Of a stretch of DNA of 64,000 nt, positions 53,358 to 64,000 are shown piece by piece. A program made the position numbers and the translations under genes. A model generated the notes under the pieces. It was given only the letters and a program-made list of their open reading frames with translations. It was not told the DNA's origin and did not search any database. The stretch lies in NCBI GenBank assembly GCA_025200525.1, contig CM045758.1, positions 58,251,649 through 58,315,648 on the forward strand. The letters run 5' to 3'. Source of the stretch: Camellia lanceoleosa (taxonomy: Eukaryota; Streptophyta; Magnoliopsida; Ericales; Theaceae). Each line of letters opens with the position of its first letter. Position 1 is the stretch's first letter.

Positions 53358-55060
53358 TAAAAAAAATAAAAAGTGGAGTAGCATGTGTTTTATAGTTTTA
53401 TTTTAATGTCATTATGTTCATGTGCAGTTAGTCTCTCTGACTCATCAATTTTTTTAGCAAGTCAACTGAAGCCATCATATTACAGTTTTTGCTTCGATCT
53501 CTTTCTCTCTTCTCCTAATACATTTCTTGTCAAAAGCTAAATTTGTTAGCTTGTTGTCAAGGCTGCCTTGTCTTTTTTCCCTTCAGTCAATAAACTTTTT
53601 CTTCTCAAGTCCTCCTAGACTTAAAAAAAAACTACAAATCCAGAAAAATATGTTCAGAATTTACCAAAAAAAATCAACATGCAATTCAAATTCATTATAC
53701 ACACATACCCCATAATACACAATTTTAATCTCTACCACACAATCCATTCTTTGCCAAAATCTGAGTCCCTAGACTTTTTGGGGAAAAAAAAAAAAAAGGT
53801 TGACAAATTTTGAAAAGATGCCCGTTAAAGACAAAAATAAAACTAAAAAAAACCAAATCAGAGGCCAAGAAAATTGAACTTTGTAAAAAGAAATTTATGA
53901 ACTTTGTAAAAATAAAAAATACTAAGAATATTGAACTTTGTAAAAAGAATTTTATGAGAACCAAATCAGAGGCCAAGAAAATTGCCGTTCCAAAAATTAT
54001 CCATAAAAATAAAATCATGTTTGCTACGTCTTAAATTTGTCTCTCGTTAGAATTTTTTCCTAATATAAGAGAGTGCAAGAATTTCAGGAATTGATCTGTG
54101 TTTTCATCTCAATTGAGGGTTTATATATAGAGATTATAATAACATAGAATATACTGAGATTAAGCCTATACAAATCTCCTAAGCAAGCTTGAAGCTAATG
54201 GCTTTTACAGGTGATTGCAAATCGTGCCTTTATGGTGATTTTCTCCTTAATATCATTTTATCCATTCATAATTTTTCCCCCCCTGAAAATATACTGAAAT
54301 GATAGGAGACTGGCATCCAATTTGGAAAATGAGATCATTAAAATCGTTGGGTACATTAATATGACTGGTGCACTTTCATTGTCCTAGGTAAAAGGCATAT
54401 TCATATGATACAGATCATTAAAATCCAAACATTTTTCAGACAAGAGTTTACACGAACACAGCATATCTTACAGTTTATACACAACACAGCTCTAAACTCT
54501 GCCAGTGCCAATATAGAACCTCCAAATTTGAAGCCTTTATAAAAGAACCAAAAAAAAAAAAAAAAAATTAAATTGGAGAGAGACTTGAATATTGGCATTT
54601 ATAAGATCCAACAACTCTTGAATATTGGCTCTGATCTTATAAGTCAATATTGGCTGAAAATCATGGAAGATTGGAATCCACAACTGTCAATTGTGGTGGC
54701 TGGGTCAAGAAAATGAGTGTGAAGCTGAGCTGGGGAATTGGTAGGGTCGCTACTGTAATTCTTGTTGGTAGTTGCCATCAATGTTGTTAGTGGCTTGTGT
54801 CAGGGAAAAATAAATTTCAGCTCATAAAAAGAAGAACTCGGATAACATTAAAATAGTATATAAAAGAGGAAATTTAATTTTACTTTTCAAATTACCCTCA
54901 AAATAAATTTGTTCATTGTCCTTTTAATTATATCAGTTTTAACAATTAAATTATTTTAATTTGGATCAATTTGACCACTATTGTCACCCATCGACTACAC
55001 AAACAACAATTGCTGAGTTGGGTCCCTAAACTCTTTTTTTGGATGAAAAATATAAGGGTA
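53358..55060. other. Intergenic DNA downstream of the receptor gene
   Basis: No gene recognised. A 26 bp direct repeat (AACCAAATCAGAGGCCAAGA + AAATTG) occurs at 53851-53876 and 53959-53984, with GAACTTTGTAAAAAGAA phrases between. Around 54650-54800 the base composition is less AT-rich, but no open frame of interest is present. Confidence 0.4.
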
Positions 55061-55061
55061 A

Positions 55062-55490
55062 ACTATCAATAGGTCTTAATAGTTGGACTTAATTCCTATT
55101 AAATCGTATTGAAAATAAATTCTAATGTACTCGTCGTTAAAAATAATATTTTGTGACGATTTTTTAGCATATGCTGCTAAAAATTAACAATTCGTGACTT
55201 TTTTTTTTGTCACGAATATTATAAATTGTCACTAAAACTTATAATTAGTGACTTTTTTGTGACAAAATTTTCAAACTGTCGCTAAAAGTTGAAAGTGGTG
55301 ACTCTTTTTATGACAATTTTTTTAAACTGTTGCCAAAACTTATAATTTGTGACATTTTTTTGTGATAAAATTTTCAAACTGCCGCTAAAAATTAAAAATT
55401 AATGACGTTTTTTAATAGTCTATAATGAAAAATATGATTAATTATCATAGGATCTATTGAACAATAAGTTCACTTAATAGGACCTATACG
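55062..55490. repeat. Four ~51 bp GTGAC-type tandem repeats in a possible MITE
   Basis: Units of the type AAAACTTATAATTAGTGACT + TTTTTGTGACAAAATTTTCA + AACTGTCGCT between about 55140 and 55420. The outer flanks (ATAGGTCTTAATAGTTGGAC at about 55067 and the inverse of CACTTAATAGGACCTAT near 55485) are loosely inverted to each other. The repeat words resemble CACTA subterminal repeats, but no CACTA terminus is present. Confidence 0.5.
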
Positions 55491-55779
55491 TAAATCTCCG
55501 AAAATATTGTCCCTCTTATGACCAACAACTCTACACATGAGAGACAACCACAACCACAACCACAAACACAACCACAGCCACATAAATTATATTATAGTTT
55601 TTAATTAGGATTCCAAATTGTAAATAGAGACATGTAGGATTGCTGTATAATGGCAAAAAAATACTTTATTTTTGCTCCGAAAAGTGATCGGTAATTGTAG
55701 ACGGCAAGTAACAATAGGGGTTAAATTCATCTCAATTCGAATACTTCAGATATAAAACATAAAAATTGTTTTTGAAAAC

Positions 55780-55985
55780 TCAAAACCAAACTCAAACACA
55801 AGTTGATTCTATCATTTGATTTTAAAACTCGTTGGTTTTACATCTTGATTTTAAAAAACGGGTTGATTTTATCTTTTGAATTTAAAAATTGATTGATTTT
55901 ATGATTTATTTTGAAAATGGCTTACTATTTGATTTTAAAATTGTGACAATTTTCCCATTTGATATTAAAAACTTATTTGAATTTA
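55780..55985. repeat. Degenerate tandem repeats (TTGATTTTA...)
   Basis: About five loose copies of a ~35-40 bp unit containing TTTTATC(A/T)TTTGATTTTAAAA with GTTGGTTTTA-type links. Confidence 0.6.
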
Positions 55986-56784
55986 GAGTAATTTTTTCAT
56001 ATTTATAATTAATTTGTTTAACCAGAAAATTACAGCATCTTATCCTATCATATAAATAAAATAAAAGTAAAGTTGTACATTTTTGTTAGCATGGCTGAGA
56101 ATCTGTCAAATGTCAAGCTAATCACTTGCCATGTATCTGTGTTTATTTCTCCTTTTCGATTTGTTTAATAATACTCTGATAATTTAGGAAAATGAATGGA
56201 CACTATCTCTTCATTTTTTTATTAATTTAGGGCTTAATAGAAATGATAGTGGAGAAGATGAAGATAACAAGCTTACAATTATGGGGAGATAGAGGACACG
56301 ACAATAGCAAATATAAACATCACCAATAGTTCAAACTTAGGAAGCATAGATACGGATATGACATGATATGAATACGGCGATATGACAAAACTTAAAAAAA
56401 TAGGATATCGGTATGGTTATGATATGTTTGTGAAAAATATACTTTTTAAAATTATTAATAGCGAGTTACACATACATATGCTAAAGAACATTGAGAAACT
56501 ACAATGTAATTTTATAATCCAAAATACTAAGAATTTTGTATTAATTTAAGCTAGTAACTTGTTTACTTTTTAAATTTTTAATAAATCTTGCAAATATTTC
56601 ATTTCAATATTAATTTTAATATGTTTATATTACAATAATAGAACAAGTCACAACTTGTCCCTATGCGTTTTCCTTTACACTAGTAAAAAATATTGTATTC
56701 AAGTTTACTTGCTTATTTATTTATTGATATTTAATTTTATCATTGTTATATTCTCTTGTTAATTCTAACTTTCTATGTAGTTAT
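55986..56784. other. Intergenic AT-rich DNA
   Basis: No gene or element recognised. A GATATGACA / GGATATCGGTATGG stretch near 56345-56430 is slightly repetitive. Confidence 0.35.
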
Positions 56785-58368
56785 TGTTAGAAATGTTTTG
56801 GAAAAAAAAAAAAAAAAACCTAGGTAAAAACAGAATTTTTTCTTAACTTTGGCTTAATTTTTAGGTGGGACTTATGCACCGAATTTCGCGGGTCTAAATG
56901 GTAACGCGTTCTCTGTCACGTTGTGATTCACGTGGTATATTTGGTTGCTCAAAACCATTATTGGGTGAATAGGAAATTGAAGCCAAAGTGAACTTCATGG
57001 AAATTGAGTTTTTGGTGAAAATTTCTTCAGGTTTGTATAATGGCTTATCCCACATTGATTTGGCGAGAAATTTTGAGTGGGTTTATAAAGCATGTGATTG
57101 GAACTTAGGGTCGGCCTCAAGGGGCACCTAAGTTTTGTAGAGAGGGAGGTTATGGGCAAAATGGGCTAGACCCATTAGACCCAAAAATCACCACTCGCAT
57201 GCTGCAGCTGCCGTCTATCCGGTCGGTCGAGCGGCCTGGGTTGGGGCGCAAGTGCATGGTGTGAGGTTGGGTTGGGCTTGTCCGGCACAATGCTAATCTT
57301 TTTGGGGCCAAAAACATTTGAATTTAATTTTATTTTTTGGTAAAATAAAATTTATGTCTAGAATTCAAATTAATTCCGAAAATAATCTATTCTGATTTTT
57401 CCGTACATCCAAACAGATCCCTACAGTTTTTATCTATTCAAAATTTGAACCCAACATATTTGTATGTGTTTATTCAAACTGAACAGGTATCATACTTGTT
57501 CAAACAGGTTTTGTACCTGTTTAATTCAAATTGAAAAGCCACAACTACATCTATAAAAAGGTAGCCCTCATTTGATGTTTTCATTCAGAATTTTCATACT
57601 TCTCCTCTGCAAATATACTCTGCATTTTACTGCATTTAATTTTTGTGAGAAAGAGTGTAAACACTTAGTGTGTTTGTTGTGCGAATAAATTGTAATGCTG
57701 CATTTATTCGTTGTTGATCATTTTTTTCCTGGGAGATAGACATCTACATTCTGAAAGCACTGTAGGGAGGACGAATCTGTCTTAAGGACACAGTGTTTAA
57801 CACTGGACTTGATCAGAATATTGTTCAACACATTAATCAAGTAAGTTAATTATTTCCTGTTTTGATTTTATTTATTTAAATTAGATTTTAATTTTGTTTT
57901 TGTAACAAAATAAAAATCTATTTTTATTTATTGGTTTGATTTTTGTAATCAAACAATCTCTCTCCTTTCCTATTATTCTTTTGTATTTTGTTTGTTGTTT
58001 AGTACACAAACATAATTTATTTATTTAAATACAGTAAAGATTGTCCAATAATCTTAAGACAGATCATTTTTTTTTGGTGTCTTCATTGTATTTAATTTTC
58101 TGTGTTTTCACAAAGTGATATTCTGGTTGGAAAACAAATAGTAGTAATATACTGTCTTTTTTTTTTGACAACTAGTAGTAATATATTAGTGTCATTAACA
58201 ATTGTAGAATATTAATTTGTGTTACAGAAAATTATTTTCGTCTTTTATTTTTCTAGTTTTAGTAACAAGGAAAACAAAATTATTTTGTGTTATAATTTAT
58301 TTTCTGGTTTTAGTAATTAGAAAATTAATTTGTGTTTTGGTTTTTTCTGATTTTTGTAATCAAATATT
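56785..58368 (+). mobile_element. Probable 5' LTR and leader of a Ty1/copia element
   Basis: Begins TGTTAGAAATGTTTTGG at 56785, a common start for plant copia LTRs. A TATA box (CTATAAAAAGG, 57551) is followed by the CTCCTCTGC... start region and a TTGTGAGAAAGAGTGTAAAC stretch. The 3' LTR edge and primer-binding site could not be placed with certainty. A possible leader intron runs from GTAAGT at 57841 to TATAG at 58372. Confidence 0.55.
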
Positions 58369-59744
58369 ATAGCTACTGCAGCTGAAACTGCAACTGGAAG
58401 TGGTACTCCAATTGTTACACCAACTCCAGTTTATATCCAGAACCATGTTCAAGTACCAATAAATCATGGAGAAAAATCGAAAAAATTTAACAGTACTAAG
58501 TTTAAGAGATGATAGCAGAAAATGTTGTTCTATCTTACAAGAGGCTCCAGTACTGAGAGAGGGTGAAAGTGATTAGCAAGTTATTGCCGCTGTATATGCT
58601 TGGAAACATTCAGGTTTCCTGTGCAGAAACTACATCCTCAATGGCCTTGACAATATGTTGTATAATGTTTACAGCCCTCTGAAGTCAGCAAAAGAATTGT
58701 GGGATTCTTTGGAGAAGAAATACAAGACAGAGGATGTCGGCATGAAGAAATTTGTTGTCGATAAATTTCTGGACTTCGTTATGGTAGACTCCCAAACGGT
58801 AATTTCTCAAGTTCAAAATTTTCAATTAATTTTACATGATCTTCATTCTGAGAGTATGTCTCTAAGAGAATCTTTCCAAGTCGCTACGTTAGTGGAAAAA
58901 TTACCACCGGTTTGGAAAGATTTCAAAAATTATTTAAAACATAAACGCAAGGAGACGACCATGGATGAATTAATTGTAAGATTGAGAATTGAAGAAGATA
59001 ACCGAAAGGCTGAAAAGAGGAATGGGAAAAATCCCATAGAGTCCAAGGATAATGTGGTTGAACAAGTTCATAAACCAAATAACAAAAAGAGGAAGTTTAT
59101 TGGAGATGGTCCTAAACAAGGCAACAACAATGGCAACAAGAAGTTCAAAGGAAAATGCTATAACTATGGCAAGACTGGACACTGAGCTTCTGACTGCCGC
59201 CGCCGTAAGAAGGATCGCGGAAGTACAGGCAAGAAAACCACCAATCAAGCCAATGTGACAGAATTAGATTACATCTCTGACGGGGTGAATGACAGCAACC
59301 TCTCTGTTGTGTTGTTTGAGGCTAATTTGGTTGGAAATCCCAAGGAATAGTGGATTGACACTAGAGCAACTCGTCACATTTGTGTGGACAAGAAGATGTT
59401 CACAACTTACATTGAGGCTGGAAATGGTGAACAACTTTTCATGGGAAATTCTTCTACTTCTATTGTGGCTGAACAAGGAAAAGTGATCTTGAAGATGACA
59501 TCAGGGAAATAACTTACCCTCAACAACGTACTGTATGTACCAGACATCTAGAAGAATTTAGTTTCTGGTCCTTTGTTAAGTAAAAATGGTTTTAGGCTTC
59601 GTTTTTAGTTTGATAAATTTGTATTAACAAAAAGTTGTATGTATGTTGGAAAGGGATACACGAGTGATGGTCTCTTCAAATTGAATGTAATGACGATTGT
59701 ACCAAAAGTTGCTATTAATAACAATAACACATCTTTTGCTTATA
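58369..59744 (+). pseudogene. Ty1/copia gag and protease, inactivated
   Basis: The start of a copia polyprotein. Order: the expected initiator codon reads ATA (58369) before GCTACTGCAGCTG; gag begins in one frame, hits TGA/TAG near 58508, and shifts frame before 58590. A clean 176-codon stretch follows (58655-59185) with the gag domain (ELWDSLEKKYKTEDVG, FKNYLKHKRKETTM, IVRLRIEEDNRKAEKR) and the zinc knuckle CYNYGKTGH, then TGA, then ASDC. The protease region reads WIDTRATRH near 59353, where the active-site motif should be D-S/T-G-A-T and Gly has become Arg. More stops are at about 59347, 59510, 59549 and 59606. The sequence breaks off at 59744 where a solo LTR has inserted; integrase and reverse transcriptase would lie beyond the window. 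Confidence 0.88.
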
Positions 59745-59749
59745 TTCTT

Positions 59750-62700
59750 TGTAGACACCCCATTTTTGACCTTCCTCAAGACTTGGACGTCACCGTTTGA
59801 ACACTCGATGATCATCCATGCTCGTGTTCGTTTTGAGTTCCTAAAGGTTTCAACTGTGCGCTTTGCCTTGGAGCCTTTCAATTTGTCTGTTTTGTGCTTG
59901 GTTGTGGACCAAGAGCTTGTGGCTTTGTTTTTGAGGGAGGGGGGTGGCCTGTTGGCCAGCCCTACAACCCATCAGCCAGGCCATGTGCCCATCGGCTGGG
60001 ACCTCTTTCCATCGGCCATCAGTGGTGGTCGGTCGGCATCACTGATGGCCGGTCGGCACCTTTAATGGCCGGTTGGCCATTTTTTTGGCTGAGGCCCCTT
60101 TTTCTACTTTTGTAGATATTTTTCTTCCAACTGGTGCCAGCTGTTGACCACTTTGTGTATCCTCCACACACATGTATGGATGGATTCACACAAGTTTTAG
60201 CTTGTCAAGGAAGTTTTAGCTGGTGTTTTTCTATATAAGGGGAGACCCTCCCCCTTCTCCAGGGTTGAGAAAATTTGAGATACAAAACATATCCCTCTCT
60301 CTCTCTATATATATATATATTTGCACTTGTTTGTGCCTTAAAGTGGTTTTTCTTCACATTTTTGCACTAAAGCACCTAGTGAAACACCTTCACTCTTGAG
60401 CTGAGGTTCTTGGAGGTTGTATTTGAGTGGTTTTAGCTTGGTTTTTGCCTCTAAACTTGCTGTTATTATTTTGTTTCAAGGGTGAGTTCCATATTTCTTT
60501 TAAGCTTTGTTTTTGCTTAAGTATTTAGCCACCTTTGCATGCTACTTTTGGCATAACTTTCAACTACAAAAAGCTTCATTTTTAAGTATTAAAAATGGTT
60601 GTTTAAGGCTTGGTTTGAGTTAGGGGTGGTCTACCCCCTTTCGTGGCTTGTTATGCTTTGTTTTGTGCCACCTCTTTAGGCCTTTGAGATCACCTTCTCT
60701 TGGCCTTTTAACCACTGAATTCCAAAGGAATTTCGGTGATGGAAAGTGTATTTTGAGGCCTCAAATAGGAGGGGGTTGTCCCCACTCCTCTTCTCTTGTT
60801 TGCTTGTGTTGATGGCTCACCAAAAGAGCATGTATTTCTATCTTCTTGAGGCTTTGCTTGAGTACTTTTTTCTGATTTTTTAGACCTGGCATGACCATGT
60901 TTTTGGTTGTCTTGGTCATCTCTTGCATGCTTCTTGTACTTGTAGTATAATCCTACTTGTAGCTTTGCAAAGTAGCATGTCTTTCTAGCATGTTAAGGCT
61001 CTATCTTAGCATGTTTTTGTGACTTTTCTAAGATGTTATAACTCTATTTTGGGTTGGTTTGATCACTTGTTGCATGCTTCATGTACTTGTAGTGCAACCC
61101 TCTCTATAGCCTTAACATGCATCATGCTTTGGACCATCATTTTAGCATGCTTTTGGCTCCACTCCAGGAAATTTTTACTCATGTTTTGCCATGCTTAAGC
61201 TCTGTTTTAAGTTGTTTTGGCCATGCATGCCTTGCTTTGTATAGCCATAGTGCAATCTTGCTCACTAGCTTTGAGTTTCATAGTCTCTAGCATGGCTTAC
61301 TTGAGTTGTTTGCATGCTTTGGCCTCTTTTCTACAATGATTTCAATGTATGAAGTGTGGTCATACTCTCTTGTGCCTCACTCTTTCAATGCTTTTGGAGA
61401 GTTATGATTTATGCCTTAAACATGAGCCAATATGTATGCCATCTTACCTAAGCTTTTGGGCTACCATTTCAATGTGTTTTGGGTCTTATTTTTCCATGAT
61501 ACAACTCTATTTTTGGGTGGTTAGAGCATCCCTCATTTGCTTCTCACACTTGTAGTGTAACCATGCTCATTGGCCTTGCATGCTTGGTGTTTTGGCTCAC
61601 CGTGCTAACTTGTTTTGGCTTCATTCCATGCATGTTTTGGCATTGTTTTGACCTACCTTGGGACTGTTTTGAGTCATCTTGGCCCTTTGGGGCTTGCTTG
61701 ATATGGCTATGGTGCAAGTACCTTTGCTAGCCTTAAGCTTTGAGCCTCCTAGCATGCTTCATTTGTCATATGTGCATGTTTTGGCATCATTTGGAATGAC
61801 ATTTCAGAGCATATAGTGTTGTCACACTTCCATGTTTTTCACTCTTTAAGTGCTCTTAAGAGTTGCACCTTTATGCCTTATTCATGGGCCAATGCATGAG
61901 CATGCATTTTATTGCTTTCAATGCTAGCATTTCAGAGCATTTTGGCCATTATTTTGGCATGCATGAGGACTGCTTAGGGTTGGTTTAATCCATTGAGCAT
62001 TGTGTTGCATACCTCTTGTATGATGCTCTTTACTTGCTTTGATGCTTTAGTCTTCAAACATGCCATGCATGCATTATCCACATGACAGAATCTTGTGCAT
62101 GCCATTAGCATTGATAGGTTGATCATGTTGTATGTGTTGCATTTTGTTTGGATCGAGCGTTGATCCAAACACAAGGAATGTGGCATGTTTCGTACATGAA
62201 GTGATGAAACGTGTTACGTTTCTTGTTCGCCGACCCTCTTGATCAATTATGATAAAGGTTAAGGACCTTATGTGTTGTTTATGCATTCATCAACATTGTG
62301 CAAGCTTGACTATTTGGCCATCATGCATTGAGATGCGTGATTGATGGCTTGAGAGTCGAGCACTACACTCTTTTTAGCTTGAGACATGATAAGGAGTGTG
62401 GTTGCACACGCATTCCCTTGCAAATACATTGCCATGCCTCTGTTTGTGTTCTGTTGCAACAAAAGGAGAAATTGCAGGAAGCAGTGGCCGACCAGCCATC
62501 AAACCTGCCGACCGGCCACCAAGGTTGCTGATAGACCATCACAAGTGGCCGATGCCCATCAACTTTGGCCAACCATCCCTCAGCATGTTCCTAAGGTGAA
62601 TCAGAAGCATCTTGGAAGTTGGCACAATTTCCAGAAGTCCAAAAGAGTGCAAACAGAGGCATCATGAGGCACAGTAGTGGATTTCCGAGCGAAGCCGATC

Positions 62701-63994
62701 GAGCATGCATGCACCCCTCCCGGGGACCTCTTTTAACTGCTTTAGCTGCTTTACTTAGTTAGCTAATTCGTTAGTTTTGTACCTGATTAGTTAATGTGCT
62801 TAATTAATCGATTTGTTTTGTAATAATTAGTTTAATTAGCATAGCTAGTTAGCTTATTATTCGGACCCTCTGTCGAGAGGACGAATGTTGTAATAAGTGT
62901 GCGTGTGTGTGATACATGTCTTCCAACCCCATTTCTTTCTCCCTTTTACTTATTAGCTTTCGATGGTTAGTTTAGGGCATGTTTCGATTAGCATACTTAT
63001 GTTTCCATGCATGCATCCATTCATCTATCTTCTATGCACCGGGCTCAGCGCATCATACAAACCACATTGTATTTCAATACCAATTTGAATACATGTTATC
63101 TAGTTGCATTCACATGACATCTTAGAATAGCCGAGCCTATCTTAGTTGCATTTTTGCATGTGTTGCATTAGGCATTCTTAACATAGATAGGATCATGCAT
63201 TGATTACTAACTAACTTCTTTTTTGGCTCGGAGTACACTGTGAGTGTTTACGCTTTAGCATCCTTACATGTGTGTAAGTGATTGCCACGATAGCATGCTT
63301 GCCATAAGGCTATTTGCTTAACTGCTATAACTACATGAATGCCTGTAGGTGAAGGCTTGATTTCCTGAATTGGAACAACTCAATGATTATGAGTTTTAAG
63401 CCCACTTGAAGTGGCAAAATCATGTTTTTCTAAGCCTACTTGTGAGCAGCATTTTCAAACCATTTTCAAAAATAAACATGAGTTGTTTTGTTCCAATCCG
63501 CGTGATTGAGTCTATACTTGTTTGCTTTGCGCATCACGTAGTAAGGTTAGCTAATAATTAGAATAAGAACACATTTGTTTTCAAAAATAACATATCATAT
63601 TTAGTAGAGGCTGATCCTTTGATCGGGCGAGCGGGGGTGCTCATTTCATGACCTTCCCTCTTCGTACCCAAGTTCCCGAGCCGAGGCAACTTTGGTGATG
63701 ACGGACACGTGGCCTTAGGCACGAGTCAGGGTTTCCTAAATTTCCCAAAACAAAATATTTAGGTGGCAACTCTAAAATCTGGCAAAACAGTTCATATTTG
63801 GCACTTCTTGATTAAAATCAGTTTTTCAAAACGATTTGCTAGATTTGGACTCTTTGGTGATTTATCAGTCTTACATTGCACTTTATGAGATTAGATTCAA
63901 AACTGTGATAGGAGTCCGAACTATAGTAGCTAGAACACAACTTCGCGCCCTCTTCGAAAGGCGGGGCCCGCGGAGCGAGTTCGGGCGGTCTACA
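59750..63994 (+). mobile_element. Solo LTR of the TGTAGACACC family, 4245 bp
   Basis: Starts TGTAGACACCCCATTTTTGA at 59750 and ends GGGCGGTCTACA at 63994. The target duplication TTCTT is present at 59745-59749 and 63995-63999, so this is one complete LTR with no internal region inside the interval. It is nested in the copia protease region. Landmarks are GGCCGGTCGG clusters (59945-60085 and 62480-62550), a TATA box (CTATATAAGG, 60231), TGCAT-rich middle, and the conserved 3' segment (GATGACGGACACGTGGCCTT near 63697). It is diverged from the TR-GAG LTRs but collinear with them. Confidence 0.92.
60231..60238 (+). promoter_or_regulatory. Probable TATA box of the solo LTR
   Basis: TTTTTCTATATAAGGGGAGA, 482 bp into the LTR and followed by CTCCCCCTTCTCC and a (TC)n(TA)n run at about 60293-60320. 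Confidence 0.55.
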
Positions 63995-64000
63995 TTCTTG

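Noticed and set aside
1..64000. tRNA, rRNA, snoRNA or microRNA genes
   Set aside because: No cloverleaf or conserved rRNA words were noticed. A tRNAscan-SE or Infernal run would be needed to exclude them; long hairpins here belong to transposons.

Overview
The window is nuclear DNA of a flowering plant, most likely a eudicot. The evidence is a plant CACTA transposase, plant Ty3/gypsy and Ty1/copia remnants, Tourist-type and Mutator-type elements, a plant-specific LRR receptor-like protein, and AT-rich intergenic DNA without operons. I cannot name the species. Almost all of the 64 kb is nested transposable elements. The only gene that looks intact and host-owned is a single-exon LRR receptor-like protein (RLP) at 50037-53318.

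Layout. 1-3908: the 3' part of a decayed CACTA element (TNP2 transposase cut by the window edge, a second spliced transposase-like gene with a nonsense codon, subterminal repeats, CACTA terminus). 4784-4996: the pol 3' end (chromodomain) of a Ty3/gypsy element, leading into its LTR. 5034-20481: a 15.4 kb LTR element with 4.1 kb LTRs, inserted into that gypsy LTR with a CTTAC target-site duplication (TSD). It encodes only a GAG protein and no recognisable pol, and carries a 1.5 kb minisatellite, so it is a non-autonomous TR-GAG-like member of the Tat/Ogre branch. 20482-29870: the rest of the gypsy LTR and flank, 'copy A' of a segmental duplication, carrying a CACTA element (23301-24413), a Tourist-like MITE (25711-25977), a 160 bp tandem repeat (26146-26690) and a long-TIR Mutator-like element (27942-29309). 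29910-31430: a solo gypsy LTR. 31440-34064: two pieces of a TGTAGACACC-family LTR in opposite orientation. 34219-39892 (minus): a decayed putative gypsy-type transposon gene split by a solo LTR (35093-38394). 40350-40680: short tandem repeats.

42340-44790 is a kilobase-scale inverted array of about 20 units that alternate short AT-rich palindromes with GC-rich GGGCC-type blocks. I do not recognise it as a known family. 45276-49860: 'copy B' of the duplication, lacking the copy A insertions and therefore giving their empty sites, but with its own MITE. It runs into the promoter of the RLP gene. The RLP has an in-frame, nearly exact 213 bp duplication that doubles its island domain. 53319-56784: mostly unrecognised AT-rich DNA with small repeats. 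56785-59744: a Ty1/copia element decayed by stops and one frameshift, interrupted by a solo LTR of the TGTAGACACC family (59750-63994, TSD TTCTT) that ends six bases before the window does.

Relative order can be read from nesting. The segmental duplication came first. The TR-GAG element, CACTA, MULE and MITE insertions in copy A, and the MITE in copy B, came afterwards. The TGTAGACACC LTR family has been active repeatedly here (one two-LTR element, two solo LTRs, one rearranged pair of fragments). The RLP is probably a cell-surface immune receptor or related receptor, and its upstream DNA is shared with the geneless copy A.
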